Source of the DNA: Blastococcus sp. TF02A-35
GTDB taxonomy: Bacteria > Actinomycetota > Actinomycetes > Mycobacteriales > Geodermatophilaceae
Assembly: GCF_004571075.1 (NCBI RefSeq)
Contig: NZ_SPQP01000001.1
Coordinates: 62,001-126,000, forward strand
Length of the DNA stretch: 64,000 bases
Direction of reading: 5' to 3'
Positions 48,145 through 60,387 of the stretch are shown in pieces (position 1 is the stretch's first letter; every line of letters begins with the position of its first letter). A model generated the notes under the pieces. That model was given only the letters and a program-made list of their open reading frames with translations. It searched no databases and had not been told where the DNA came from. A program made the translations under genes and the position numbers.

Positions 48145-49800
48145 TCACACGCGGAAGCGGGCCACCGCGTCCTGCAGCTCACCGCTCATGCGGGCCAGCT
48201 CGGACGCCGCGCGCTGCGCCTCCTCGACCCGCTGGTTGGTCTCCTGCGTCCCCGCCGCCAGGCCGGTGATGGCGGCAGCGATGCCCTGGGACCCGCTGGC
48301 CGCCTCGGCGACGTTGCGGTTCATCTCGTTCGTCGTCGCGGTCTGCTCCTCGACCGCCGCGGCGATCGTGGCCTGGAAGTCGTTGATCTCGCCGATCACG
48401 GTGCTGATCTGGCTGATCGCGTCGACCGCTCCTGCGGTGTCGGCCTGGATGGCCTCGACCCGCTTGGAGATGTCCTCCGTGGCCCGGGCGGTCTCCTGCG
48501 CGAGCTCCTTGACCTCGGAGGCGACGACGGCGAAGCCCTTGCCCGCCTCGCCGGCCCGGGCGGCCTCGATGGTCGCGTTGAGCGCGAGCAGGTTGGTCTG
48601 CTCGGCGATGCCGTTGATCAGCTTGATGACCGTGGCGATCTCCGCCGAGGAGTCGCCGAGCTTGCCGACGGTGCGGGTGGTGTCTTCGGCGACGTCGACG
48701 GCCTGGCTGGCGACGCGGCTGGCCTCGCTGGCGTTCTGCGATATCTCCCGGATCGCGGACTCCATCTGCGAGGAGCCGGTGGCCACCGTGTCGACGCTGG
48801 ACGCGACGGCACCGGCGGACGCGACCACCTCGTCGGCCTGGCCGGCGGCGGTCTGCGCGTTCTGGCGCATGCCCTCGGCCGCACCGCTGAGCTGCTGGGA
48901 GGCGGCCGCGAGGCGGGTCGAGGAGTCGTTGACCAGGGTGAGGACGTTGCCGATCGAGTCCAGCGTGTGGTCCAGCGACGCGGCCATCTCGCCGAGCTCG
49001 GCGCCACCGGTCTTGCCGGCGCGGACGGTGAGGTCACCCTCGGCCACCTGCCCCAGCACCTCGCGGATGCGCTGGACGGGGCGGGTCACGCCGTTGGCGA
49101 CGACCACGGCCAGGACGACGGCGATCAGCAGACCGGCGCCGATGATGACCAGGGCCAGCGTGCGGGCGGACTCGTAGGCGTCCTGGGCCTCCGCGGCGGT
49201 CGCCTCGGCGGTGGCGGCGGCGCCCGTGGTGGCAGCTGCCAGGGACTCGCCGATGATCGTCTCCTGGGCGTTCATCTCGCTGACCAGCTGCGCCACGACG
49301 GCCGGCGGGGTGGCGCCGGCCCCCGCGCCGACGCCGGCGACCAGCTTCTGCAGCAGGCCGAGGTAGGCGTCCACGGCGGTGCCGAACTCCTCGAAGGCCG
49401 CCTGGGTGTCGGCCGACAGCGACATCTCGGCCACGGCGGCACGGCCGTCGACGAGCTTCTGCGTGAGCTCCTGGGCGGCCTGCTGCGACCGGGCCCGGCT
49501 CTCCGGCGGGAGGGTCGGGATGTTGGCGCGGGCGACGTTGGTGGACATCTCCCACCACTGGGCCTGCAGGGTGCGCATGGCGTCCAGCGGGACGGCGCCG
49601 TCGGCGTAGACGGTCTTGGCCTGGTCGCTGAGCGTGGACATCCGGTTGATGCTGAACGCACCCACCGCGACCGTGCTCAGGGCGACGACCAGGATCGCGC
49701 CGAGGAGCCGGCTGCGAAGTCCGACGCCGGACAACCCACGCCTCGTCCCCTCGGCGTGGTCGCCGTCCGACCGCCGCTCTGCCTCGTACGCGTGCTCCAT
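48145..49800 (-). CDS. methyl-accepting chemotaxis protein
   Basis: A 551-residue membrane receptor. A basic lead is followed by helix 1 (about 30-52), an extracellular four-helix-bundle sensor (about 53-215), helix 2 (about 217-240), a HAMP domain starting [17 protein letters not shown] and a long coiled-coil signalling domain. The hairpin tip, where CheA and CheW bind, is [20 protein letters not shown] followed by [13 protein letters not shown]. No C-terminal CheR-docking pentapeptide is visible. No che genes are in the window, so the receptor feeds a distant pathway. A sigma-28-like promoter lies about 40 bases upstream. Confidence 0.93.
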   Translation of the reverse strand: MEHAYEAERRSDGDHAEGTRRGLSGVGLRSRLLGAILVVALSTVAVGAFSINRMSTLSDQAKTVYADGAVPLDAMRTLQAQWWEMSTNVARANIPTLPPESRARSQQAAQELTQKLVDGRAAVAEMSLSADTQAAFEEFGTAVDAYLGLLQKLVAGVGAGAGATPPAVVAQLVSEMNAQETIIGESLAAATTGAAATAEATAAEAQDAYESARTLALVIIGAGLLIAVVLAVVVANGVTRPVQRIREVLGQVAEGDLTVRAGKTGGAELGEMAASLDHTLDSIGNVLTLVNDSSTRLAAASQQLSGAAEGMRQNAQTAAGQADEVVASAGAVASSVDTVATGSSQMESAIREISQNASEASRVASQAVDVAEDTTRTVGKLGDSSAEIATVIKLINGIAEQTNLLALNATIEAARAGEAGKGFAVVASEVKELAQETARATEDISKRVEAIQADTAGAVDAISQISTVIGEINDFQATIAAAVEEQTATTNEMNRNVAEAASGSQGIAAAITGLAAGTQETNQRVEEAQRAASELARMSGELQDAVARFRV

Positions 49801-49840
49801 CGACTGCCTGCTCTCCCTGGACCGATTGACTTCACCGGTC

Positions 49841-49867
49841 TTCTCGGCAGTTCTGGGCAGATGTTGA
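49841..49867 (-). promoter_or_regulatory. possible sigma-28-like promoter of the chemoreceptor gene
   Basis: On the minus strand TCAA, 15 bases, GCCGAGAA, about 40 bases before the ATG. Flagellar/chemotaxis genes in many bacteria use TAAA-N15-GCCGATAA-type promoters, so identity and position agree. Confidence 0.42.
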
Positions 49868-50052
49868 CCCGGACCGGCCGGGCAGCGCGGAAGTTCCGGG
49901 CAGGAGTTGGCCCGGAACAGCGCACGACGGTGGCAGGAGGCGGCCCGGTCCCAGGGAGTGTGCCCGCCCCGACCGCGGGAACGGCCGCGGCCGGCCCGAT
50001 CGAGGATCGGGCCGGCCGCAGCGGGTCCAGGTGGTGGCCGAGGTGGTCCGCC

Positions 50053-51644
50053 TCAGAAGCGGAAGCCGCCCACGAGCTCCTGCAACCGCCCGGACACCTG
50101 CGCCAGCTCGTCGGCGGCCGCCTTCGAGGCCTCGACGTGCTCGGTGGTGGCCTTCGCGGCGGCGGCGACGCCGTCGATGTTGGCGGCGATCTGGCCGGAC
50201 CCCGCGGCCGCCTCGGCGACGCTGCGGTTCATCTCGTTCGTCGTGGCGGTCTGCTCCTCGACCGCCGAGGCGATCGTGGTCTGGTAGTCGTTGATCTGGT
50301 TGATGACCTCCGCGACCTGGGCGATGGCGCCGACCGCGCCGGCGCTGTCGGCCTGGATGGCCTCGACCCGGCGGGCGATGTCTCGGTGGCGCGAGCGGTC
50401 TCCTGCGAGAGCTCCTTCACCTCGTTGGCCACGACGGCGAACCCCTTGCCCGCATCGCCGGCGCGAGCGGCCTCGATGGTCGCGTTGAGGGCGAGCAGGT
50501 TGGTCTGCTCCGCGATCGAGGAGATCACCTTGACCACGTCGCCGATGGTCCGGCTGGACTCCCCGAGGCGGGACACCGTGTCGGTCGTCGTGCCCACGAC
50601 CGTCACCGCCCGGCCGGCGACCGAGGCCGCCTCGGTGGCGTTGTGCGCGATCTCCCGGATGGAGGCGCCCATCTCCTCCGAGCCCGCAGCCACCGTCTGG
50701 ACGTTGTGCGACACCTCGCCGGCGGCGGCAGCCACGACCGCTGCCTGGGCGGAGGACTCCTCGGCACCGACCGAGATCTGCTGGGACAGGTCCCCGACGC
50801 GGCGGCTGGCGGTGGTGAGCGCCTCGATCGCCGTGCGGAACGTGCCCATGACCTCGCCGATGGAGGCGAGCGCGGTGTTGATCGACCGGGCCGTCCGGCC
50901 GACCTCGTCCTGCCCGCGGACCTCGATGCGCTGGGTCAGGTCGCCCCGGGCGACGGCGGCCATGGCCGTCTCCGCCTCGGTGAGCGGGCGCACGATGCTG
51001 CGGGGCGTGCGCCAGGCGATGACCGTCGCGAGGACCGCCGCGGCCGCGCAGATGAGCACCATCAGGAGGAGGAAGTTCGAGGCGGTGCTGCGGGCATCGG
51101 AGGACAGCTCCTGGTTCATCGCCTCCTCCATGTCGATGAGGACGTTGATGGTGCGGAGCCACTCGACGAAGAGCGGCTTGGCCTGGGCGAGCGCCTGCGC
51201 CGCGGTCGCCATGTCACCGGCGGTCCCGGCCTGCACGATCTGGTCGATCAGCGGCAGGGTCTGCTGCTCGACGTCCTTGATGTCGGCCAGGGCCTTGCGC
51301 TCCGCCTCGCCGGCGTTGGCCTGCACCGCGAAGAGCTCGTCCATGGGGCCGGCGGAGTCGGTGTACTTCTGGGTCAGCGCCTCGATGAGCTCGACCTCGG
51401 TCGCCACCTCCGCGGCGGTGGTGGAGAGGACCACGTCGCGAACGGCGATCGCGCGGTCGTGGACGCTGCCGCGGAAGTTGATCGCGTACCGCTGCTTGAC
51501 CGCGTTGAGGTCGTTGATCGTCGTCAGGTGGCTGTTGATGGTCTCGACACGCCACACACCGGTGGCGGTCAGACCCACCATGCAGAGGACGACGACGAGG
51601 AAGCCGAGGCCGAGACGCCGGCTGATCGACAGGTTCGTGAGCAT
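50053..51644 (-). pseudogene. methyl-accepting chemotaxis protein with a 1-base frameshift
   Basis: A second chemoreceptor: N-terminus [15 protein letters not shown] with a first helix, four-helix-bundle sensor, second helix ([21 protein letters not shown] region), HAMP and the full signalling tip. The frame breaks near 50381-50386: the minus strand reads GCCACCGAGACATCGCC where the paralogue has GAGGACATC, so one G is missing. Upstream frame ends in an Arg/Ser-rich artefact; downstream frame resumes [16 protein letters not shown] and continues to LQELVGGFRF. Adding one base gives exactly 531 codons. Either a recent mutation, which removes the C-terminal methylation helix, or a sequencing error. 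Confidence 0.88.
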
Positions 51645-51694
51645 TGCGTGGACTCCGCGGGCGAGAGGGCGGGGTCCGTCGCCCCGCACCCCCC

Positions 51695-51721
51695 ATGTCG
51701 GCGACGCCCCGGCCCGCTCAA
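51695..51721 (-). promoter_or_regulatory. weak sigma-28-like element upstream of the second chemoreceptor
   Basis: On the minus strand TTGA, 15 bases, GCCGACAT, about 50 bases before the ATG. The -10 matches well; the -35 deviates, so this is the weakest of the four candidates. Confidence 0.25.
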
Positions 51722-51782
51722 GCCGAACCGTGGAGCGCTCCAGCCAGTGGGATCGTTGTGCACGACCCTGTGACCAGCGTGT

Positions 51783-52586
51783 TCAGAGTGACGCGAGGAA
51801 CTCCGCGACGCCGTCGTCGTCGTTGGTGCCCGTGACGTCGGTGGCCACCGCCAGGAGGTCGGGGTGGGCGTGCGCCATGGCCACGGCGCGGCCGCCGGCG
51901 GCCCGGACCCACTCGAACGCGGCGATGTCGTTGGACATGTCCCCGAAGACGACGACGTCCTCCGGCCCGACGCCGTGCTGCGCGGCCACCTTCGCCAGCC
52001 CGGACGCCTTCGTCACGCCGGCCGCGGAGATCTCGGCGAGCGCGTCGCTGGACGAGTTCGTGACCGTCGCCCGGTCGCCCACGACGGCCTGGACCAGGGC
52101 GACGAACTCGTCGCGCGGCAGGTGCTCGTGGCGCGCGAGCAGCTTGGCGACCGGCTGCGCGGTCATCTCGTCCAGCGTGGCCTCGGCGACGCCGGGCGCG
52201 TCGACGTCCCAGCGCGGCTTGTAGATCGGCTCGTGACGGAACTCCAGGCCGTACTCGACCGCGAACCAGGTGTCCGGCTGCCGGCGGCGGAGCTCGGCGG
52301 TGACCGACCCGAGCACGTCGGGGTGCAGCGGCTCCTCGTGCAGGATCTCGAACCGCTCCAGGTCGAGGATGACGGCGCCGTTGCAGCAGACCGCCGTGCC
52401 GTAGCGCAGGACCTCGCGGATCCGGACCATCCAGCGAGGCGGCCGGCCGGTGGCCAGCACGACGGGGACGCCGTCGGCGCGCCACCGCTCCAGCTCGGCC
52501 ACCGTCGCGTCGCTGACCGTGTCGTCCCAGCGCAGCAGCGTGCCGTCCATGTCGCTGGCGATCAGCCGGGGCTTCCGGTCAGACAT
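51783..52586 (-). CDS. HAD-superfamily Cof-type phosphatase
   Basis: A 267-residue HAD hydrolase with a C2 cap. Motif I is IASDMDGTLLRWDD, motif II VVLATGRPP, motif III lysine is in GVTKASGLAKVA, and motif IV VVFGDMSNDIAAFEW. Cof-type enzymes dephosphorylate sugar phosphates, flavin or PLP precursors; substrate unknown. It starts inside the end of the preceding HAD gene (8-bp overlap), and the two share the GVTKASGLA / FGDMxND layout, so they are probable tandem duplicates within a serS operon. Confidence 0.87.
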   Translation of the reverse strand: MSDRKPRLIASDMDGTLLRWDDTVSDATVAELERWRADGVPVVLATGRPPRWMVRIREVLRYGTAVCCNGAVILDLERFEILHEEPLHPDVLGSVTAELRRRQPDTWFAVEYGLEFRHEPIYKPRWDVDAPGVAEATLDEMTAQPVAKLLARHEHLPRDEFVALVQAVVGDRATVTNSSSDALAEISAAGVTKASGLAKVAAQHGVGPEDVVVFGDMSNDIAAFEWVRAAGGRAVAMAHAHPDLLAVATDVTGTNDDDGVAEFLASL

Positions 52587-53483
52587 CGAGCAGTGCCTCC
52601 AGGTAGCGGGCCACGCCGTCGGCGCGGTGCCCGCTGGTGACGCCCTGGACGACGGCACGCACGTCGGGGTGGGCGTTGGCCATCGCCACGGCCCGGCCGC
52701 CCGCCCCGGCGACCGCGGTCAGCATTGGCAGGTCGTTGGGCATGTCGCCGAAGACCAGGACGTCGCCGAGGTCGGCGCCGTACCGGTCCAGCGCGATCGC
52801 CAGCCCGGACGCCTTGGTGATGCCGGGCGGCAGCACCTCGATGAAGCCGAGACCCGCGTGCGTCACCTCGGCCTCGGCCGGGTCCAGGGCGGCGCGGGCG
52901 CGGGCCAGGAGCTCGTCCTGCCCCAGCTCCGGGGACCGCAGGAAGACCTTGAGGACGGCGCCCGGCGGCAGCACCTCGCCCTTCGGCAGCAGCTCGGCCG
53001 CCTCGGGGTAGGGCCAGTCGAAGCCGTGCTGCACCCGGAGCGCGCCGCGCACCTCGCCCTGCTCCGCGGCCTCCTCGACAGCCATGAGCAGGTCGCCGGC
53101 CACCGCCTCGATCCGCTCCACGGCGGCCATCGCCTGCTCGCGGGGGAGCGCGACGGCGCGGAGCACCTCGTCGCGCTCGAGGTCTACGACGAACCCGCCC
53201 TGGGAGAGCACCGCGATGCCGCGGCCGTCGAGCGCGGCGCGCACGCTCTCCAGCAGCCGGGGCCCGCGGCCGGTCACGCCCACCACGGGGATGCCGGCGT
53301 CCCAGCAGGCGGTGAGCGCCGCCCGGGTGCGCGGGGTGACCTCGCCGGCCTCGTCGAGCAGCGTGCCGTCGAGGTCGGTCGCGACCAGCTTGGGACGCCA
53401 GGGCCCCAGGTCCCCGAGCTCGACGACGGTGTCGGCGCCGGGCAGGACGCCGTAGGCCTGCAGGGCCTTCGGCGGGCGTTCGC

Positions 53484-53487
<4 letters not shown>
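52579..53487 (-). CDS. HAD-superfamily Cof-type phosphatase
   Basis: A 302-residue HAD hydrolase with an N-terminal extension of about 30 residues before motif I ([14 protein letters not shown]). Motif II is VVGVTGRGP, motif [16 protein letters not shown] and motif [15 protein letters not shown]. The C2 cap spans about 85-200. It overlaps serS upstream by 4 bp (ATGA) and the second HAD gene downstream by 8 bp, so all three are co-translated. A HAD gene next to serS is a recurring actinobacterial arrangement; the functional link is not known. Confidence 0.87.
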
Positions 53488-56625
<3,138 letters not shown>

Positions 56626-56655
56626 CAGGGCCGACAGGGCCATTCCGGCCCCTCT
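56626..56655. repeat. degenerate copy of the GGCC-ATGGCC palindrome
   Basis: AGGGCCGACAGGGCCATTCCGGCCCC-type sequence right after the zincin stop keeps the outer GGGCCG/CGGCCC arms but has several mismatches inside. It is a recognisable relative of the two 40-bp palindromes. Confidence 0.5.
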
Positions 56656-56687
56656 GCCACCCCCGGGACGGCGGTAGCGTCCGGCCC

Positions 56688-56981
56688 ATGAGCAGCGACG
56701 ACGCCGTAGAGGTCGGCGCTCTGGCCATCAACGTGACCATCCCCGAGCACCTCCGCTGGACCGACACCCGGCGCGGCGAGGAGTTCGGGCTGACGACCCT
56801 CACCGTGCGGCTGCTCCCCGACGGGTCCCTGGCCGCCAAGGCGTACGGGCGGCCGACCGCCGGTGGGCGCGGCGCGTACGTCTCCTTCCCCGTGCCGGAC
56901 CGGCCGGAGCTGGCGGCGCTGGTCGCCGCGGCCGCCGACCGCGCGGGGCAGCTCTGGGCCGCCCACCGCGGGCTCGGCTGA
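56688..56981 (+). CDS. hypothetical protein, 97 aa
   Basis: Unrecognised small soluble protein. It starts MSSDDAVEVGALAINVTIP and has two predicted strands (FGLTTLTVRLLPDGSL and GAYVSFPVP) and a C-terminal Ala-rich helix. No cysteines or membrane segment. ATG start without a strong Shine-Dalgarno. It lies 63 bp after the zincin gene and 27 bp before the GroES-like gene. Confidence 0.65.
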   Translation: MSSDDAVEVGALAINVTIPEHLRWTDTRRGEEFGLTTLTVRLLPDGSLAAKAYGRPTAGGRGAYVSFPVPDRPELAALVAAAADRAGQLWAAHRGLG

Positions 56982-57007
56982 GCGCCCTACCGGTACCGTC
57001 GACCGAC

Positions 57008-57343
57008 GTGCCCGACAACATCGCCACCGCCGGCAAGCTGCCGATCAAGATGCTGCACGACCGCATCCTGGTCGCGCTCCGCAAGGAGGACGGCGACCGG
57101 CGCTCCAGCGGCGGGATCCTCATCCCCGCGACCGCCCAGGTGGCCAAGCGGCTGGTGTGGGGCGAGGCCAAGGGCGTCGGCCCGAGCGTGCGCCAGGTGA
57201 AGCTCGGGGACCAGGTGCTCTTCTCCCCGGAGGACCAGCACGAGGTCGAGGTGCACGGCGAGGACCTGATCATCCTGCGCGAGCGCGACGTGCACGCCGT
57301 CGCCGCCGAGCGCATCGAGGAGTCGACCGGCCTCTACCTCTGA
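57008..57343 (+). CDS. GroES-like co-chaperone family protein
   Basis: A 111-residue Cpn10-fold protein, slightly longer than a typical GroES (about 97). The opening IKMLHDRILVALRKEDGDRRSSGGILIP is GroES-like around the mobile-loop position (split here), followed by VLFSPEDQHEVEVHGEDLIIL. It differs from canonical GroES in the loop and roof sequence, and no groEL gene is adjacent, so a role with the main chaperonin is uncertain. GTG start with weak Shine-Dalgarno. Confidence 0.8.
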   Translation: MPDNIATAGKLPIKMLHDRILVALRKEDGDRRSSGGILIPATAQVAKRLVWGEAKGVGPSVRQVKLGDQVLFSPEDQHEVEVHGEDLIILRERDVHAVAAERIEESTGLYL

Positions 57344-57391
57344 CCGGCCCGGGCGCTTGTCGCGGCGCCGCTGCCGGTCCACGATGCGCGC

Positions 57392-57736
57392 ATGCAGCCG
57401 AACCGCCTCGGGCTCGCCGTCTGGGCCGCCTCGGTGGCCGCCTGCGCCGCGGTCGCCCAGCTGCCCGGGGACCCCGGCCCGGTCCCGGTGCCCTGGCTGG
57501 TCGCCCTGGCGGTCCTCGGGCTCCTGGCCCACCGCGGCTCCACGGCGGCGCACGCCGCGCTCGTGGTGCTGAACGCCGCCCTCCTCCTGACGTCCCTGCT
57601 GCTCGCGACGCCGGTCGGTGCGGCCCTGTGGGCGTTCTACGGCCTGGCCGCCACCGGCCTGGTCGGGCTGGTCGGCGCCCCGCTCGTGGCCGCGCGGCTC
57701 ACGCCCCGTCCGGCTGCGCGCGGGAGTGCCGGGTGA
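57392..57736 (+). CDS. small hypothetical membrane protein, 114 aa
   Basis: A 114-residue protein with about four hydrophobic segments: residues 8-23, 34-47, 54-71 and 76-100. Polar residues are confined to short turns. No family recognised. ATG start. Its last 38 bases overlap the convergent marR gene, so one of the two C-termini may be shorter than drawn or the two genes truly share DNA. Confidence 0.55.
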   Translation: MQPNRLGLAVWAASVAACAAVAQLPGDPGPVPVPWLVALAVLGLLAHRGSTAAHAALVVLNAALLLTSLLLATPVGAALWAFYGLAATGLVGLVGAPLVAARLTPRPAARGSAG

Positions 57737-58166
57737 TGACCGCGGTCATGTCCTCCAGCCAGCGGCGGACGACGGCCAGCTCGTCCTCGGTGTAGCCCGC
57801 CATGGCGGCGGTGAGCTCGCGCGCGAGCCCGCCGAAGTGCTCGTGCCCGGCGACCCGTGCCGAGTCCGACATCTCCAGCACGACGCGGCGCCGGTCCTGG
57901 GCGTCACGCGTCCGCCGGAGGTGGCCGACCTTCTCCAGCCGGTCGACCAGCGCGGTCACCGAGGCCGAGCGCAGGTCGACGGCCTCCCCCAGCCGGCCGG
58001 CGGTCAGCGCCTCGCCACGCCGGGCGGCGTCCATGATCGCCACGAGCGCCCGGACGTCGGTCCGGTTGAGCCCGTGCAGCTCCGCGAACCTCGCCGTCAC
58101 CGCATCCAGCTCGACGTTCAGCCGGCGAAGGAGCAGTGCCAGCTCACGGGCGCTCTCGTCGGACAC
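57699..58166 (-). CDS. MarR-family regulator
   Basis: A 155-residue winged-helix regulator. The start VSDESARELALLLRRL is fixed by GGAGGGG 5 bases before the GTG. The recognition helix is in LGEAVDLRSASVTALVDRLEKVG, and the wing in RRTRDAQDRRRVVLEMSDSAR. MarR proteins sense phenolics, antibiotics or oxidants. It is divergent from the MMPL exporter gene across 77 bp that contains a 15-bp palindrome, so it probably represses the exporter and itself. Confidence 0.87.
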   Translation of the reverse strand: MSDESARELALLLRRLNVELDAVTARFAELHGLNRTDVRALVAIMDAARRGEALTAGRLGEAVDLRSASVTALVDRLEKVGHLRRTRDAQDRRRVVLEMSDSARVAGHEHFGGLARELTAAMAGYTEDELAVVRRWLEDMTAVITRHSRAQPDGA

Positions 58167-58206
58167 CGGCCCCTCCGTTCGCACGACGTCCCGTGCCACC
58201 GTAATC

Positions 58207-58221
58207 TCTCGACGATCGAGA
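58207..58221. promoter_or_regulatory. MarR operator candidate
   Basis: TCTCGA-CGA-TCGAGA: exact 6-bp arms around a 3-base centre, in the marR/MMPL divergent region, immediately before GATAAT, a good -10 for the exporter gene. Binding there would block transcription. Confidence 0.6.
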
Positions 58222-58243
58222 TAATCGACTCTCAAGGGAAATC

Positions 58244-60367
58244 ATGCCTCGCCGCACGTCCCCGCTCCGCTGGGTCCTCCCGGCCGTCATCGCCCTCCTC
58301 TGGCTCGGTTTCGCCGGCCCGCTCGGGTCGTTCAGCGGGAAGCTGAGCACCGTCCAGGAGAACGACTCGACGGCGTTCCTGCCCGACAGCGCCGAGTCCA
58401 CGCGCGTCACCGAGCTGCAGCGGGAGTTCGCCACCGAGCGCAGCCTCCCGGTGATCCTGCTCTGGGAGAGCGAGGACGGGCCGCTCGACGAGGCCCAGCT
58501 GGGCGAGATCGCCCAGCGCGCGGACGAGGCGACCCGGACCGCCGAGGACGCCGACGCCCTGACCGGCCCCGGCTCGCCGCCGGTCCCCTCGGAGGACGGC
58601 GCCGCAGCGCAGGTCGTGCTGCCGTTCAGCCCCGACCTCGGCGACGAGCTGGGCGTGGTCGTCGGCGAGCTGCGCGACCTGGCGGCGTTCGACGGCACGA
58701 CGGCGCACGTCACCGGCCCCGGCGCGACGTTCTCCGACTTCGCCGAGGGCTTCTCCGGCATCGACGGCCTGCTGCTGCTCGCGGCGTTCGGCGTCGTCCT
58801 GGTGATCCTGCTCGTCGTCTACCGCAGCCCGATCCTGCCGTTCCTGGTCATCGGCACCGCCGGCATGGCGCTCGTCGTCTCGCTGGCCGTCGCCTACTTC
58901 CTGGCCCGCGAGGGCTGGATCGCGGTCAACGGCCAGAGCCAGGGGATCGCCTCGATCCTCGTCGTCGGCGCGGCCACCGACTACGGCCTGCTGCTGGTCG
59001 CCCGCTACCGGGAGGAGCTGCGCCAGGAGGAGTCCCGGTTCACCGCGATGCGGATCGCGCTCAAGCAGTCCTGGGAGCCGATCGTCGCCTCCGGCGCCAC
59101 GGTGGTCCTCGGCGTGCTCTGCCTGCTCTTCTCCGACCTCGGCAGCAACCGGGGCCTCGGCCCGATCTCCGCGGTGTGCATCGCCTTCGCCATGCTGGCC
59201 GCGCTCACCTTCCTGCCGGCCGTGCTGGTCCTCTTCGGGCGCGCCGCGTTCTGGCCCTTCCGGCCGAAGTACGGCTCGGAGCACGCGCACGGCAGGGGCT
59301 GGGAGCGGGTGGCGACGTCGGTCGGCCGCCGCCCGGGCCGCGTCCTGCTCGGCAGCCTCGGGGTGCTGGTCGTCATGGCCGCCTTCGCCCCCACCTTCGA
59401 CGCCGAGGGCATCCCCCTCTCCGAGGCCGTCCGCGGCGGGTCCCCCTCCGCCGTCGGGCAGGAGGCCCTCGAGCGGCACTACGACGCCGGCAGCGCCACC
59501 CCCGCCGTCATCATCACGCCTGCCGCCGGCTGGGAGGCCGTCGCGGAGGCGGTGGGCCGGGTCGACGGCGTCGGCCAGGTCGCGCCCTTCACCGGCGACG
59601 GGCCCCCCGGGCAGGCCGGCGCCCCGGTCGAGGTGGACGGGCTGGTCCGCATCGACGCCACCCTCACCGACACCCCCGACAGCCCCGCCGCCCAGGACAC
59701 GGTCGCCGCGCTGCGCGCCACCGTCAGCGACGTCGACCCCGAGGCGCTGGTGGGCGGCTCGACCGCGAGCGACCTGGACACCCAGGACACCGCGGCCCGC
59801 GACCTCGCGGTCATCGTGCCGCTGGTGCTGCTGGTGATCACCGTCGTCCTGGCGCTGCTGCTGCGGGCGCTGGTCGCGCCGGTGCTCCTGGTCGCCACCG
59901 TGGCGGTGAGCGTGCTCTCCACGGTCGGCGTGAGCGCCCTGGTCTTCGAGCACCTCTTCCGGTTCCCCGGCAGCGACCCGCAGGTGCTGCTGATCGGCTT
60001 CGTCTTCCTGGTCGCGCTCGGGATCGACTACAACATCTTCCTCATGACCCGTGCCCGCGAGGAGTCGCTCCGGCACGGGACCAGGGACGGCGTGCTGCGC
60101 GCGCTGGCCGTCACCGGCGGGGTCATCACCAGCGCCGGGCTGGTGCTGGCGGCCACCTTCGGCGCGCTCACCGTGCTCCCGCTGGTGATCCTGACCCAGC
60201 TCGGGTTCCTGGTCGGCTTCGGCGTCCTGCTGGACACCTTCCTCGTCCGGTCGCTGCTGGTGCCCGCCGCGGTGCACCTGGCCGGCGACCGGGTCTGGTG
60301 GCCCAGCAGGCTGGCGAAGGGCCCGGTCGAGCAGCCGCGGGAGGCCGAGCGGGTCGGGGCCACCTGA
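58244..60367 (+). CDS. MMPL-family RND transporter
   Basis: A 707-residue RND-type exporter with twelve predicted helices in two halves and two exterior loops (about 30-175 and 395-520). The proton-relay Asp-Tyr pairs are in GAATDYGLLLVARYREE and LGIDYNIFLMTRARE, both intact. RND proteins of this size export lipids, drugs or small metabolites. Divergent from and probably repressed by the MarR regulator, which favours a detoxification role over mycolate export. ATG start. The C-terminal tail is short and polar. Confidence 0.9.
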   Translation: MPRRTSPLRWVLPAVIALLWLGFAGPLGSFSGKLSTVQENDSTAFLPDSAESTRVTELQREFATERSLPVILLWESEDGPLDEAQLGEIAQRADEATRTAEDADALTGPGSPPVPSEDGAAAQVVLPFSPDLGDELGVVVGELRDLAAFDGTTAHVTGPGATFSDFAEGFSGIDGLLLLAAFGVVLVILLVVYRSPILPFLVIGTAGMALVVSLAVAYFLAREGWIAVNGQSQGIASILVVGAATDYGLLLVARYREELRQEESRFTAMRIALKQSWEPIVASGATVVLGVLCLLFSDLGSNRGLGPISAVCIAFAMLAALTFLPAVLVLFGRAAFWPFRPKYGSEHAHGRGWERVATSVGRRPGRVLLGSLGVLVVMAAFAPTFDAEGIPLSEAVRGGSPSAVGQEALERHYDAGSATPAVIITPAAGWEAVAEAVGRVDGVGQVAPFTGDGPPGQAGAPVEVDGLVRIDATLTDTPDSPAAQDTVAALRATVSDVDPEALVGGSTASDLDTQDTAARDLAVIVPLVLLVITVVLALLLRALVAPVLLVATVAVSVLSTVGVSALVFEHLFRFPGSDPQVLLIGFVFLVALGIDYNIFLMTRAREESLRHGTRDGVLRALAVTGGVITSAGLVLAATFGALTVLPLVILTQLGFLVGFGVLLDTFLVRSLLVPAAVHLAGDRVWWPSRLAKGPVEQPREAERVGAT

Positions 60368-60387
60368 CCCAGGGGAGGATGGGCGCC

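Noticed and set aside
50381-50386. Programmed ribosomal frameshift in the second chemoreceptor
   Set aside because: No slippery heptamer or downstream pseudoknot is evident, and the intact paralogue simply has one more G.
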